59,012 bases of DNA from Nostoc sp. CHAB 5836 (GTDB lineage Bacteria; Cyanobacteriota; Cyanobacteriia; Cyanobacteriales; Nostocaceae): the NCBI RefSeq assembly GCF_020829445.1, contig NZ_JAIVFV010000025.1, positions 1-59,012 of the forward strand, in the 5' to 3' direction. Under the pieces are notes generated by a model. The model saw only the letters and a program-made list of their open reading frames with translations, did not search any database and was not told the DNA's origin. This document shows, in pieces, positions 17,901 through 26,182 of this stretch. Numbering within the stretch: the first letter of the stretch is position 1; each line of letters starts with the position of its first letter. The position numbers and the translations under genes are program-made.

Positions 17901-18240
17901 TAATAGGACGTTTGAAAAGTCCTATTTTAGGTATCAAAACGTTCCAGATCCCCCTAAATCCTCGGATAAATTGGGGGACTTTAATTCCGGTTCCCCCTTT
18001 TTAAGCTACGGTGTATGCACAAGTGAATTATTTTGCTCAAACCGGTCTCAGACCTAACAAGAACAGCCCCTTCCCTACGAGGGAAGGGGAGCCAATCTTC
18101 AAAGCCCCTCTCCGCCTCGGAGAGGGGTTTGGGGAGAGGTCTACCGACTTACGTGTACACGGTAGCCAATTTATCGGGGGGTTAGGGGGGATCAACAAGT
18201 GTCTAAAATCACAGTCAAATACTTTTCAAACAACCTCTAA
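17901..18240. repeat. Family B element carrying a nested family C element
   Basis: Outer ends TAATAGGACGTTTGAAAAGT and ACTTTTCAAACAACCTCTAA are inverted repeats of family B. Within it, 18003-18167 is a family C element (AAGCTACGGTGTATGCACAAGTG... to ...ACGTGTACACGGTAGC). On either side of C the flanks (TCCCCCTTTTT and AATTTATCGGGGGGTTAGGGGGGATC) match the interior of uninterrupted B copies. Confidence 0.75.
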
Positions 18241-18313
18241 AGGTGGATTTGTTTAGAAGAATAGGTTTGTGAGAATCGTCCAGAAGAAGTGCTTGTGATT
18301 TTGCAATAAAAAT

Positions 18314-18334
18314 GCCCCTCTGAAAGGGGCTTTT
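18314..18334 (+). terminator. Terminator-like hairpin
   Basis: GCCCCT and AGGGGC form a 6-bp stem followed by TTTT on the plus strand. The minus strand also reads ATTTTTATT after the stem, so it could work in both directions. No intact gene lies directly upstream. Confidence 0.45.
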
Positions 18335-18349
18335 GATGTGGTTGATGTT

Positions 18350-18456
18350 CTAGAACAGACCTTTGTAAATGCGGGTGCAAACCTGCTTGAGCAAGTTATG
18401 TCGAAGAAACAAGAATCGAGGGTGTCTTTAGACCTGAGAGTGTCAATCTCACCCCT
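18350..18456 (+). mobile_element. Possible remnant of an IS200/IS605-type right end
   Basis: The stretch GTCGAAGAAACAAGAATC, then a small hairpin with a TTTA loop, then GAGAGTGTCAA resembles the 3' ends that follow tnpB in cyanobacterial IS200/IS605 elements. The short upstream frame in phase has no recognisable TnpB motif. Recognition is from memory of such ends and is weak. Confidence 0.3.
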
Positions 18457-18511
18457 AATGCTAGCCAACAAAAACCTACAATAGAGCTATTCTCCATCCT
18501 TGAGAAAGATT

Positions 18512-19141
18512 ATGAGGACTGCGATCGCAGCAAGAAATATTAAATTCCATGATTTGAAGGTCAAGTTTGGGCTACAAGCGGTGGAGGATGACTTATTTTT
18601 CATAGAGTGGTTGAATGATCTGCCAGAACTCACCGCCTCAGAACAGCAAATGCTTGATCGGGTAAAGCGCAATTACCTCTACTTGCTGGACTATCCAGTG
18701 ATGGAGAGTATTGTCAAAATGGTGGTGTTATCGCCGCTTTTAGATTTAGCAGGATTTTACCAACCTCCATTTCGCATTGATGGCGAGGTCAATATCAGGG
18801 TTTCGGCAGAGGATGAGGGGGAAGTGATTCAGGGAAGTATCGATGTATTGGTGATTCAGGAAGGGTTGTGGGTAGCAGTGATTGAGGCAAAAAATTCGGA
18901 GTTTTCATTGACGAAGGCAATTCCGCAGGCCCTTGCTTATATGTTGGCATCACCTAACCGGGATCGACCTTTGTTTGGGATGGTTTTAAATGGAAGTGAG
19001 TTTTTGTTTATTAAGCTGATGTTTCGTGATGGAGCAAAGTATGGGTTGTCAGATGTGTTTTCATTGCTAAATCGGGGCAATGACTTGTATTCAGTGTTGC
19101 AGATTTTGAAACGATTTGGCATCTGGATGACGATTACCTAA
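18512..19141 (+). CDS. PD-(D/E)XK nuclease-like protein (HsdR N-terminal type)
   Basis: 209 residues from the ATG at 18512 (a TTG four codons upstream is possible). The middle shows a PD-(D/E)XK core: GSIDVLVIQEGLWVAVIEAKNSEF supplies the D and ExK residues, followed by a helix KAIPQALAYMLAS with the conserved Q and by FGMVLNGSEFLFIKL. These are features of the N-terminal nuclease domain of type I restriction R subunits and of small cyanobacterial proteins annotated as restriction endonuclease subunit R. No helicase, specificity or methylase gene is near, so it is an orphan. Nuclease activity is inferred, not shown. Confidence 0.75.
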   Translation: MRTAIAARNIKFHDLKVKFGLQAVEDDLFFIEWLNDLPELTASEQQMLDRVKRNYLYLLDYPVMESIVKMVVLSPLLDLAGFYQPPFRIDGEVNIRVSAEDEGEVIQGSIDVLVIQEGLWVAVIEAKNSEFSLTKAIPQALAYMLASPNRDRPLFGMVLNGSEFLFIKLMFRDGAKYGLSDVFSLLNRGNDLYSVLQILKRFGIWMTIT

Positions 19142-19149
19142 AACCACAA

Positions 19150-19243
19150 TAGACATAGGAGTGAAAATGAATGTAGAGACGTAGCAGTGCTACGTCTCTA
19201 CAAGGGTTCTGGGTAACGCATATTTAATTTCACCAGATGTCTA
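19150..19243. repeat. MITE-like element, family F (intact copy)
   Basis: Ends TAGACATAGGAGTGAAA and TTTCACCAGATGTCTA are imperfect inverted repeats. The centre (19173-19201) is a perfect 29-base palindrome built from GTAGAGACGTAGCA and its complement, followed by CAAGGGTTCTGGGTAACGC. This copy serves as reference for the interrupted copy at 7422-7650. Confidence 0.8.
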
Positions 19244-19281
19244 ATGACTAATGACAACCTCACTTTTATTTCTCTCTTCCT

Positions 19282-19453
19282 TTAAGAGGATGTTTGAAAA
19301 GTATTTTTGCTAACATCTAAGCCTCAGAAACCTAACCCCCCCAGCCCCCCTTCCCTACAAGGGAATGGGGGTTTCAAAGCCTCTTGACCTTTCGGGGAGA
19401 GGAATGGAAGCGGGGTTTCTACTATACTTTACGACTTTTCAAACATCCTTTAA
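19282..19453. repeat. MITE-like element, family B (copy 2)
   Basis: Ends TTAAGAGGATGTTTGAAAAGT and ACTTTTCAAACATCCTTTAAA. The interior has CCTAACCCCCCCAGCCCCCC and CTTCCCTACAAGGGAATGGGG. The same ends recur at 30970, 37045 and 45656. Confidence 0.8.
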
Positions 19454-19555
19454 AGAGAGATACTTTGAATTTCCCCCTTCCCGATGCGGGAAGGGGGTTA
19501 GGGGGTTAGGTTTTTGGTGGACTTTTCCACATAACCTGAATTGTCAGAAATAAAT

Positions 19556-19584
19556 TGGGTAATTTATTTTCTGGAAGTCCCTAA
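19556..19584. repeat. Half of a family H element
   Basis: TTGGGTAATTTATTTTCTGG followed by AAGTCCCTAA, matching one arm of the elements at 341-455 and 54405-54526. Confidence 0.6.
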
Positions 19585-19592
19585 AGTGCTGA

Positions 19593-20189
19593 CTAGGCAA
19601 AGATGAAGTCTAGCGAGACAATGACATTGGTAGTGTCTTGAACGTTAGCAATCAAGTCAAGGCCATAGTAAATTTGTGTGTCTAGAGCCGAACCGCCACT
19701 CAAGTCTGAATACACTAAAGAGTATTGACTAGAGTTACCAACGGTTTTAATTAAATCAGAAAGGGGGTTCCAGTCAGTAATGGTAGCGAAACCAAAATCT
19801 TGGTATGAAACACCCCAGAAACCGCCAAGAACGAAAGTATCAGAACCAGAACCACCAACTAGGGTGTCGTACTCTATACCAGTGAATCCATAGCCGTCAA
19901 GGAGGTCGTTGCCACTACCGCCATAGAGAATGTCGCTGCCAGTACCGCCATACAGAATGTCCTTGCCACCCTGACCATAGAGGTTGTCCTGGCCACTACC
20001 GCCATACAGAATGTCATCCTGATTGCCACCGTACAATGCATCGTTACCAGCATAGCCATACAACGTATCAAAGCCGTCGTAATCATTGCCGCCAGAGCCA
20101 TAGCCAAAAGCGGGATAGCCGTAGATAATGTCGTTAACGTTAGTGCCATCGATTACATCACTTAACGCGGTGCCGTAAATAATAGCCAT
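19593..20189 (-). CDS. Small RTX-type calcium-binding protein
   Basis: 198 residues from the ATG at 20189, chosen because AAGGAG (20198-20203) lies at the right distance; a TTG 12 codons upstream is in frame. Residues about 10-120 hold glycine/aspartate nonapeptides (GGNDYDGFD, GYAGNDALYGGNQDDILYGGSGQDNLYG, GGTGSDILYGGSGNDLLDG) that form a calcium-filled beta-roll in RTX proteins. The rest (DTLVGGSGSDTFVLGGFWGV...FATITDWNPLSDLIKTVG) is the usual C-terminal part of cyanobacterial hemolysin-type calcium-binding proteins. Such proteins have no N-terminal signal and leave the cell by type I secretion; no exporter gene is adjacent. No enzymatic domain is present. Confidence 0.9.
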   Translation of the reverse strand: MAIIYGTALSDVIDGTNVNDIIYGYPAFGYGSGGNDYDGFDTLYGYAGNDALYGGNQDDILYGGSGQDNLYGQGGKDILYGGTGSDILYGGSGNDLLDGYGFTGIEYDTLVGGSGSDTFVLGGFWGVSYQDFGFATITDWNPLSDLIKTVGNSSQYSLVYSDLSGGSALDTQIYYGLDLIANVQDTTNVIVSLDFIFA

Positions 20190-20225
20190 TTGAGTGTCTC
20201 CTTGATCTAAATTGAGTTCAGGCAA

Positions 20226-20605
20226 AGGTATTTGGTTGAAGAAGAATACATTCGTCAGAATTCACTCTGCTCCCGCCAAAGATGCTCCAGATGGCTTAGA
20301 ATCACTCTTTGTGGGGAATTCAGCCGCCACTGATGCGGGAGTACGCGGACTCGCTCTTTGTGGCGCTATCCGCTTTTTCGGTCAAAGTAGACAGATTGTA
20401 TTCTGACCTCTGACCCACATATCCTGTTTGGATAAATATTCCATCACCTGATTGGTACAGGTTCAGTAACATTACTGTTGGCGATGAGTTATAGATTAAA
20501 TTAAAAGTTAATGCCACACATCGACCTTTTCTGCGTGTTTGGGTGCAGTTTTCATCCCTGGAGAATAGACTAATGCGATCGCCTGATTGCAGAAAACTGC
20601 ATAAT
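20226..20605. other. Intergenic region, short direct repeats only
   Basis: Contains GACTCGCTCTTTGTGGCGC near 20350, similar to ATCACTCTTTGTGGGG near 20305, and a HIP1-like site near 20575. No gene is supported here. Confidence 0.4.
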
Positions 20606-20732
20606 TAAGTTGGTGCGAAAAAACTTAAGTATGCTACGAAACATAAATAAGCTTAAAACCCTTACTAATGACAAAGGACAAATGACAAAGGACAGCTTTA
20701 GCCAGTTAGCTTTAATCGTGCCCACCGACTTA
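20606..20732. repeat. MITE-like element, family A (copy 4)
   Basis: Ends TAAGTTGGTGCGAAAAAACTT and CCCACCGACTTA. The interior has GAAACATAAATAAGC and heptamers (GACAAAGGACAAATGACAAAGGACA). It ends four bases from the stop codon of the TpsB gene. Confidence 0.8.
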
Positions 20733-20735
20733 ATA

Positions 20736-22463
20736 TCAAAACGGCTGATAACGGACTGAAAAACTAAAGCCATTATCTTGCAGTGAACTACCGCGATCGC
20801 TTGTTAAGAGCAATGGTACACCGTAGTCTGCACGCAATACCAAACCTGCATAAGGTTGCCAGTTCAAGCTTAAACCCAGACTAGCAATGGTTTGTGGGTC
20901 GGCATTAATACCGCGATTATTCCAAGCTGTACCGATGTCAAAAAATGGTATTAGCTGTAGAATTTCTAAATTCGATGCCAGAGGAATACGAACTTCCACA
21001 CCTCCAACTACCCCATTGTCAGCAACAAGTTGATTTGGAGCGTAACCGCGCACTGTATCAACTCCCCCAATGGTAATTTTTTCCAGCGAAAGCAAGGAAT
21101 CACCTGTGAGTTGAGTGTTAACTTTCGCCAGCATTAAGATGCGAGGAGATAGGCGTTGTACCCATTGAAATTGTCCCACCCAGCTAAAAAAGCGCCCATC
21201 AGTACCACTGTCGTTGACAGTTGCATCAATTGCATCAATCCCAAAACTAAATTGCGATCGCGCTGCTAGGACACTGTTAGCATTACGTTGTAACCAATCT
21301 TGAGAAAAGCGGATTACCCTAACTTTTGATTCCCCATCTTCAGGGCCTTCAGTAAAGGAGAAGGGAATATCATTGAGTATAAAGGTTTGACTGCGGCGTA
21401 AATCGAATCCTAACGAGAGAGCAAACTCACTGTTTGGGTTGTGGATTAGCGGTTGACGGACATTAAAAGCAAGAGTTTCGGCTTCGCTGCGGATATCCAA
21501 GTCACGAAATTGGCTTTCAATAATGCGGCTACCACTGTTACTGTAGCGGACACCAATAGTTCCATCTAGGGCGTTAAAGGGAATAGAATAACTGATATTG
21601 TAAATATCTAAGCCTTGGGTGATGCCATATTCGGCATTGAATTGATCCCCAAACCCGAATAAATTATCGTGAGCAACAAAAACACTCTCTTGTTCTGAAC
21701 CAACGCTAGCTGATTGGTTATTTGCAAAGATAAAGCCAGCGTGGAATGCTGGCGACTCGGTAATTGTAATCTGTAAAATATTACTTCCGGGAGTGCTACC
21801 TGCGGTTAACTCAGCATTAACTCGTTCAATCACTGGGTCAAGTTGTAATAATTGCAGCGCTTGTTCGAGGCTTTTTTGGTTTAAAGGCTTACCTGCAAAC
21901 CTTTGAATCCGGGAACGCACGTATGCAGTTTGCAATCTTTGTAACCCTAAAATGGAAATTCCTTCGAGTTCGCCTTCCACAACTTGGATTTGCACCACAC
22001 CGCTAGTGACATTTTGATTGTTGGAAATAAATGCACCACTGGTGATGTAACCCTTTTTAACATAGAGTTCAGTGATTTGCGATCGCAGTTGCAATAACTG
22101 CTCAAATGTGATTTTTTTATTTTCTAAGGGCTGTTTTAACTTAATTATTTCATCTTCTAAGACAGAATAGCCTCTGACTTGGATTTCTTTGACAAAAAAA
22201 CTTTCACCACTAGGAAAGATTGCTTCGGGTAGATTTTCCTGTGGGGGTGATGGGAGTATGGGAACAGTTGGTGTTGGTGGTGTGGGAGGAAGTGTTGGTG
22301 ATGGAGATGGTTGGGGTAGAGTTTCTTCCACTTTCCCTGGTGTATCGGGGGGAATTGTCACTCCCGATGGAGGTGTCGATTGTGCAAATACTGGGAGTGG
22401 ACTGATGCTGATGGAGGTAAGTAATGCGAAAACAAGCTTTTGAAACCGAAAGTAGGAACCCAT
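20736..22463 (-). CDS. TpsB transporter (ShlB/FhaC/HecB family)
   Basis: 575 residues. A signal peptide (about 1-27, ending VFAQ) is followed by a proline-rich linker (30-75), two POTRA-type domains (FFVKEIQVRGYSVLEDEIIKLKQPLENKKITFEQLLQLRSQITELYVKKGYITSGAFI, then VQIQVVEGELEGISILGLQRLQTAYVRSRI) and a 16-strand type barrel with IGGVDTVRGYAPNQL. The last residue is phenylalanine (SVRYQPF), the usual signal for outer-membrane insertion. TpsB proteins export a TpsA partner across the outer membrane; the haemagglutinin at 26183-29557 is the obvious client. The TPR-CHAT gene lies between the two on the other strand. Confidence 0.94.
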   Translation of the reverse strand: MGSYFRFQKLVFALLTSISISPLPVFAQSTPPSGVTIPPDTPGKVEETLPQPSPSPTLPPTPPTPTVPILPSPPQENLPEAIFPSGESFFVKEIQVRGYSVLEDEIIKLKQPLENKKITFEQLLQLRSQITELYVKKGYITSGAFISNNQNVTSGVVQIQVVEGELEGISILGLQRLQTAYVRSRIQRFAGKPLNQKSLEQALQLLQLDPVIERVNAELTAGSTPGSNILQITITESPAFHAGFIFANNQSASVGSEQESVFVAHDNLFGFGDQFNAEYGITQGLDIYNISYSIPFNALDGTIGVRYSNSGSRIIESQFRDLDIRSEAETLAFNVRQPLIHNPNSEFALSLGFDLRRSQTFILNDIPFSFTEGPEDGESKVRVIRFSQDWLQRNANSVLAARSQFSFGIDAIDATVNDSGTDGRFFSWVGQFQWVQRLSPRILMLAKVNTQLTGDSLLSLEKITIGGVDTVRGYAPNQLVADNGVVGGVEVRIPLASNLEILQLIPFFDIGTAWNNRGINADPQTIASLGLSLNWQPYAGLVLRADYGVPLLLTSDRGSSLQDNGFSFSVRYQPF

Positions 22464-22478
22464 TGTTTATATATGATA

Positions 22479-22593
22479 TGTAGGTTGGCGCAATTAAAGT
22501 TAACTGGCTAAGGCTGTCATTTGTCATTAGTAAAGGTTTTAAGCTTATTTACGTTTCGTAATATACTTGACTTTTTTCGCACCAACGTACTTA
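22479..22593. repeat. MITE-like element, family A (copy 5)
   Basis: Left TAGGTTGGCGCAATTAAAGT, right TTTCGCACCAACGTACTTA. It lies just upstream of the tpsB start, so the tpsB promoter must lie inside or beyond it. Confidence 0.8.
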
Positions 22594-22618
22594 TGTAAAA
22601 TTTGTCGGGGTTCTCAAT

Positions 22619-22701
22619 TAGACATCTGGTAGAAATTAAATATGCGTTACCCAGAACCCTTGTAGAGACGTAGCAGTGCTACGTCTCTACATTGTTGTCT
22701 A
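22619..22701. repeat. MITE-like element, family F (reverse orientation)
   Basis: TAGACATCTGGTAGAAATTAA, then GCGTTACCCAGAACCCTTG, the GTAGAGACGTAGCA palindrome, and ATTGTTGTCTA at the end. It is the reverse complement of the layout at 19150-19243 with a shortened last arm. Confidence 0.7.
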
Positions 22702-22896
22702 TTGCATGGAATCTTGACCGTTCCTTCAAGGTCAGATTAAGGGAAACGACGAGGTAATAGATTGACAAATTATGTAAATATAGTTGCATGATTTGGATCG
22801 GGCGATCGCACTATTGTGCGTCCCATTTTGCAGAAAACTGCACATAGGGTTTCTCCATGTGAGCAATATTTCTTAATAAAAGTTAAATAATTATAG

Positions 22897-25722
22897 ATGA
22901 AAATTAAAAATAAATATTTTCAAATATTACTTTCTGTGCTTTGGTGGTTCCAGATGTTGCTGAAAGTTGTAAATCTTGGCAAAAGGATAACTTATGTCTC
23001 TACTCAGCAACACCAAAAACTAAATCGAGATCAATTTTTCAAAGTCTTGTTTTTGATAACCTTCTTAATATGTTTTCTGTTTGAACAAGTCGTAACTGCA
23101 CAAACTCCAAATGTAACAGCACTAGTTGAGCAAGGAATTAAAGACTATAATGCCGGAAATTTTTTTCATGCGATCAAAAATTGGCAAGAGGCACTAAATC
23201 AGGATAAAAATAATCCATCAGGTGCGGCGGTTATAAATGAAAATTTGGCGCGTGCTTACCAACAAGTAGGACAAAACAAAGAAGCTATTGAGTCGTTATC
23301 AGCAGCCATTCGTGACTATGGGGCGGTGGAAAATATCCAGCAAGTGGGACGAATGCAGTCAGAACTTGCTCAAGTTTACAGCAATTTGGGACAACCTCGC
23401 AAAGCGATCGCACTTTTATGTGGTAAGCTGGTAGATAAATCGAAAATTTCAGAAACTCAAGGGAGTCAGAAAATAGAATGCACTCCTGATAGTGCCGAGC
23501 AAATTGCCACTAAACACAACGACAAACGCGGTAAGATTGCGGCTTTGGGAATTCTCGGTGAGGCATATCGGTTAATCGGAAATTATGACCAAGCAATTAA
23601 ATATTTACACGCCGCACAACAAGTTTCTCCCGAATCTGACTTTTTGCTGTTAAATAGTTTGGGTAATGCTTACAGAAGTCGCGCTCAATTGCATGAGTTA
23701 CAAGCTAATTCTGCAAAGCAAGCTGGTATTTTCAGTAAAGAAAAGGAATTTACCAACAAATCTACAGCAGATTACAACCAAGCCCGCGAATATTTTCACA
23801 ATAGCATAAAACTTGCCCAAAGCCAAGAACAACCTTTAGCAGAGATGCGGGGATTATTAAATTTAATTCAGTTGGGTTCCCAGACAAATCAGACCAAGGT
23901 TATCACCGATGAAACCTTTAATAATGCCCATGAGGATGCTTTGAAGGTTCTCGTAGATTTACCCGATTCCGCGACAAAAGTGTACGGATCAATTGACATA
24001 GCATACTTGCAGCGCCATTCTCAACGAACTTCGCCCTTTACCCACTGTCCAACTCAGATGCTTTCATCGGACAATGAAGCATTAAATTTGCTGAAAAGCT
24101 CCGTATTAACTAGTAATAACTTACAAGACAATCGCCTACAATCATATGCTAATGGGGCTTTAGGACATTTTTGGGAATGCCGTCAAGATAGTAAACAAGC
24201 ATTAAAATATACTCAATCTGCAATTATTGCCGCAGACAAAAACTTGAGTGCGAAAGATAGCTTGTATTTGTGGGAGTGGCAAGCGGGACGGATTTTAGAG
24301 CAACAGAATCGCAAAGAAGAAGCGATCGCATCCTATCAAAGAGCATTTGAAATCTTGGAAGATATCCGCCAGGATATTTTAACCACAGAACGGGATGTCC
24401 AGTTTGACTTCCGGGATGTGGTTCGACCATTGTACCGCACATTGGCGCGATCGCGCCTTGAACTGTTGGAAGTTGGTGCAATTGCAGACAAACAACGTGC
24501 CAAGGAATTATCGCAAGTGGTCGAAACCATCGATGCGTTGAAACTGGCAGAATTACAGAATTATTTTGGCAATGATTGTATTTTGAGTGCGTTGAATCCC
24601 CAACCTGTGGGTGAACTTCTGGAAAATAATAGTGCAACCTTTAAAAATACGGGGTTTTTGAGTTCGATAATTTTAGATCACAAAACCGGGATATTATTGC
24701 AATTACCCAATCAGACAACCAAATTTAAGTGGATTGAAGACCCCAATCAAGAAGGTACAAGTAAGATAGTTAGCAGCGATCGGTTACAGAAAAAAATTGC
24801 CGAGTTTCGTACCGGACTAATTAAAGGTGAAGAAGAAGTTAACTACGATACAACAATTGCGGCAGAGCTTTATGATTGGATAATTCGCCCCTTTGCTGAA
24901 GATATTAAACCTGAGACAGTCAAAACCCTTGTGTTTATTCAGGATGGGTTTTTGCGTAGTGTGCCAATGGCAGCACTTTACGATCGCCAACAAAAGAAAT
25001 ACTTAGTAGAAACCTACGCAGTTGCCACAACTCCTAGTTTACGAATTACTACACCCAAAATACGCGATCGCAGTACGCAAAAGGTGTTAATTTTGGGTTT
25101 GATACAAAAAGCCACAATCGACGGGAAGGTTTTTGATGCGCTTTTTTCGGTTCCCGAAGAAGTCAGTGCAGTTAAAAGTCTATTTACCGATTATACCGAC
25201 CTGATGGACGATAACTTTGTCCCCGAAAGTTTTAAACAAAAACTGGAGAAAACAACATACCCCATCGTCCATATAGCTAGTCACGCGCAATTTGGTATCA
25301 TTCCCGAAGACACCTTCATTGTTACAGGTAGAAACCAAAAACTCACCATTAGTCAATTAGAAAACTCACTGCGAAACCTCAACAGCGAATTAGATAGTGT
25401 CGAACTTCTGGTACTTACGGCGTGTGAAACCGCAGTTGGCGACGATCGGTCTACACTAGGATTAGCTGGAGTTGCATTGCAAGTTGGAGTTAAAAGTGCG
25501 ATCGCATCTTTGTGGAGTGTCACAGATGCATCGACAGCCGAACTAGTCAAAGCATTTTACACCAATTACCGCAACGCTGGCATGAGTATTGCAGAAGCAC
25601 TGCAAAAAGCCCAAATTAGAATGATTAATGCCAAAAAATTACCGTCATCTCAAGGTATAAATATCAAATATGATAACCCCGTATATTGGGCCCCAATGAT
25701 TGCGATCGGTAATTGGCTTTGA
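22897..25722 (+). CDS. Exported or membrane-anchored TPR-CHAT caspase-like protein
   Basis: 941 residues. Two hydrophobic stretches lie at the N terminus (about 8-26 and 47-66), the second ending VVTAQT like a signal cleavage site, so the rest is probably outside the cytoplasm. Residues about 70-500 are tetratricopeptide-like helices (GIKDYNAGNFFHAIKNWQEAL, AYQQVGQNKEAIESLSAAI, GEAYRLIGNYDQAIKYLHAA). The CHAT domain spans about 640-941 with the predicted catalytic dyad intact: His796 in HIASHA and Cys843 in LTACETA, followed by GVALQVGVKSAIASLWSV. CHAT domains are caspase-family peptidases. It lies between tpsB and tpsA in opposite orientation, an association seen in other cyanobacteria. Protease activity and substrate are inferred. 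Confidence 0.92.
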   Translation: MKIKNKYFQILLSVLWWFQMLLKVVNLGKRITYVSTQQHQKLNRDQFFKVLFLITFLICFLFEQVVTAQTPNVTALVEQGIKDYNAGNFFHAIKNWQEALNQDKNNPSGAAVINENLARAYQQVGQNKEAIESLSAAIRDYGAVENIQQVGRMQSELAQVYSNLGQPRKAIALLCGKLVDKSKISETQGSQKIECTPDSAEQIATKHNDKRGKIAALGILGEAYRLIGNYDQAIKYLHAAQQVSPESDFLLLNSLGNAYRSRAQLHELQANSAKQAGIFSKEKEFTNKSTADYNQAREYFHNSIKLAQSQEQPLAEMRGLLNLIQLGSQTNQTKVITDETFNNAHEDALKVLVDLPDSATKVYGSIDIAYLQRHSQRTSPFTHCPTQMLSSDNEALNLLKSSVLTSNNLQDNRLQSYANGALGHFWECRQDSKQALKYTQSAIIAADKNLSAKDSLYLWEWQAGRILEQQNRKEEAIASYQRAFEILEDIRQDILTTERDVQFDFRDVVRPLYRTLARSRLELLEVGAIADKQRAKELSQVVETIDALKLAELQNYFGNDCILSALNPQPVGELLENNSATFKNTGFLSSIILDHKTGILLQLPNQTTKFKWIEDPNQEGTSKIVSSDRLQKKIAEFRTGLIKGEEEVNYDTTIAAELYDWIIRPFAEDIKPETVKTLVFIQDGFLRSVPMAALYDRQQKKYLVETYAVATTPSLRITTPKIRDRSTQKVLILGLIQKATIDGKVFDALFSVPEEVSAVKSLFTDYTDLMDDNFVPESFKQKLEKTTYPIVHIASHAQFGIIPEDTFIVTGRNQKLTISQLENSLRNLNSELDSVELLVLTACETAVGDDRSTLGLAGVALQVGVKSAIASLWSVTDASTAELVKAFYTNYRNAGMSIAEALQKAQIRMINAKKLPSSQGINIKYDNPVYWAPMIAIGNWL

Positions 25723-25770
25723 AACCCACATCTGAACAAAACTCAGTACACCTTTTTCCCAATTCTCAAT

Positions 25771-25865
25771 TAAACATCTGGTGAAAAAGAATTGTTTTGA
25801 CGTAGCACTGCTACGTCAAAACAAGGGTTCTGGGTAACGCATATTTAATTTCACTCCTATGTCTA
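25771..25865. repeat. MITE-like element, family F (copy with altered palindrome)
   Basis: TAAACATCTGGTGAAA, then a palindrome made of TTTTGACGTAGCA and its complement in place of the GTAGAGACG version, then CAAGGGTTCTGGGTAACGC and CTCCTATGTCTA. The change is compensated in both arms. Confidence 0.7.
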
Positions 25866-25873
25866 TTCCCTAT

Positions 25874-26122
25874 TAAGTAAGTCGGCAAAAATAAACCAAA
25901 CTATATTACGAAACGTAAATACACCTTAAACCCTTATATAATGACGAAGGACAAATGACAAATGACAGCCTTAGAGGCTGTTTGAAAAGTATTTGACTGT
26001 GATTTTAGGCACTTCTAGATCCCCCCTAACCCCCCTTAAAAGGGGGGAAGAATCAAAGCCCCTCTCCGCATCGGAGAGGGGTTTGGGGAGAGGTCTTACC
26101 GACTTGTGTATACACGGTAGCC
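25874..26122. repeat. Compound repeat: family A cut by family B/C
   Basis: A family A copy (from 25874, almost identical to copy 1) stops at CAGCCTTA, where a family B end (TTAGAGGCTGTTTGAAAAGT, 25971) takes over. The B interior (AGATCCCCCCTAACCCCCC) then runs into the right part of a family C element (GACTTGTGTATACACGGTAGC, ending about 26122). The right ends of A and B are missing. Confidence 0.65.
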
Positions 26123-26182
26123 TCGCTCTTCGGGAGGGGTGCAATGACTGTGAGAATCATAACTAATTATGGGGACATGATA

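Noticed and set aside
18011..18256. Open frame of 81 codons
   Set aside because: It is made of the nested family B and C repeats; the same frame recurs wherever the repeat occurs.
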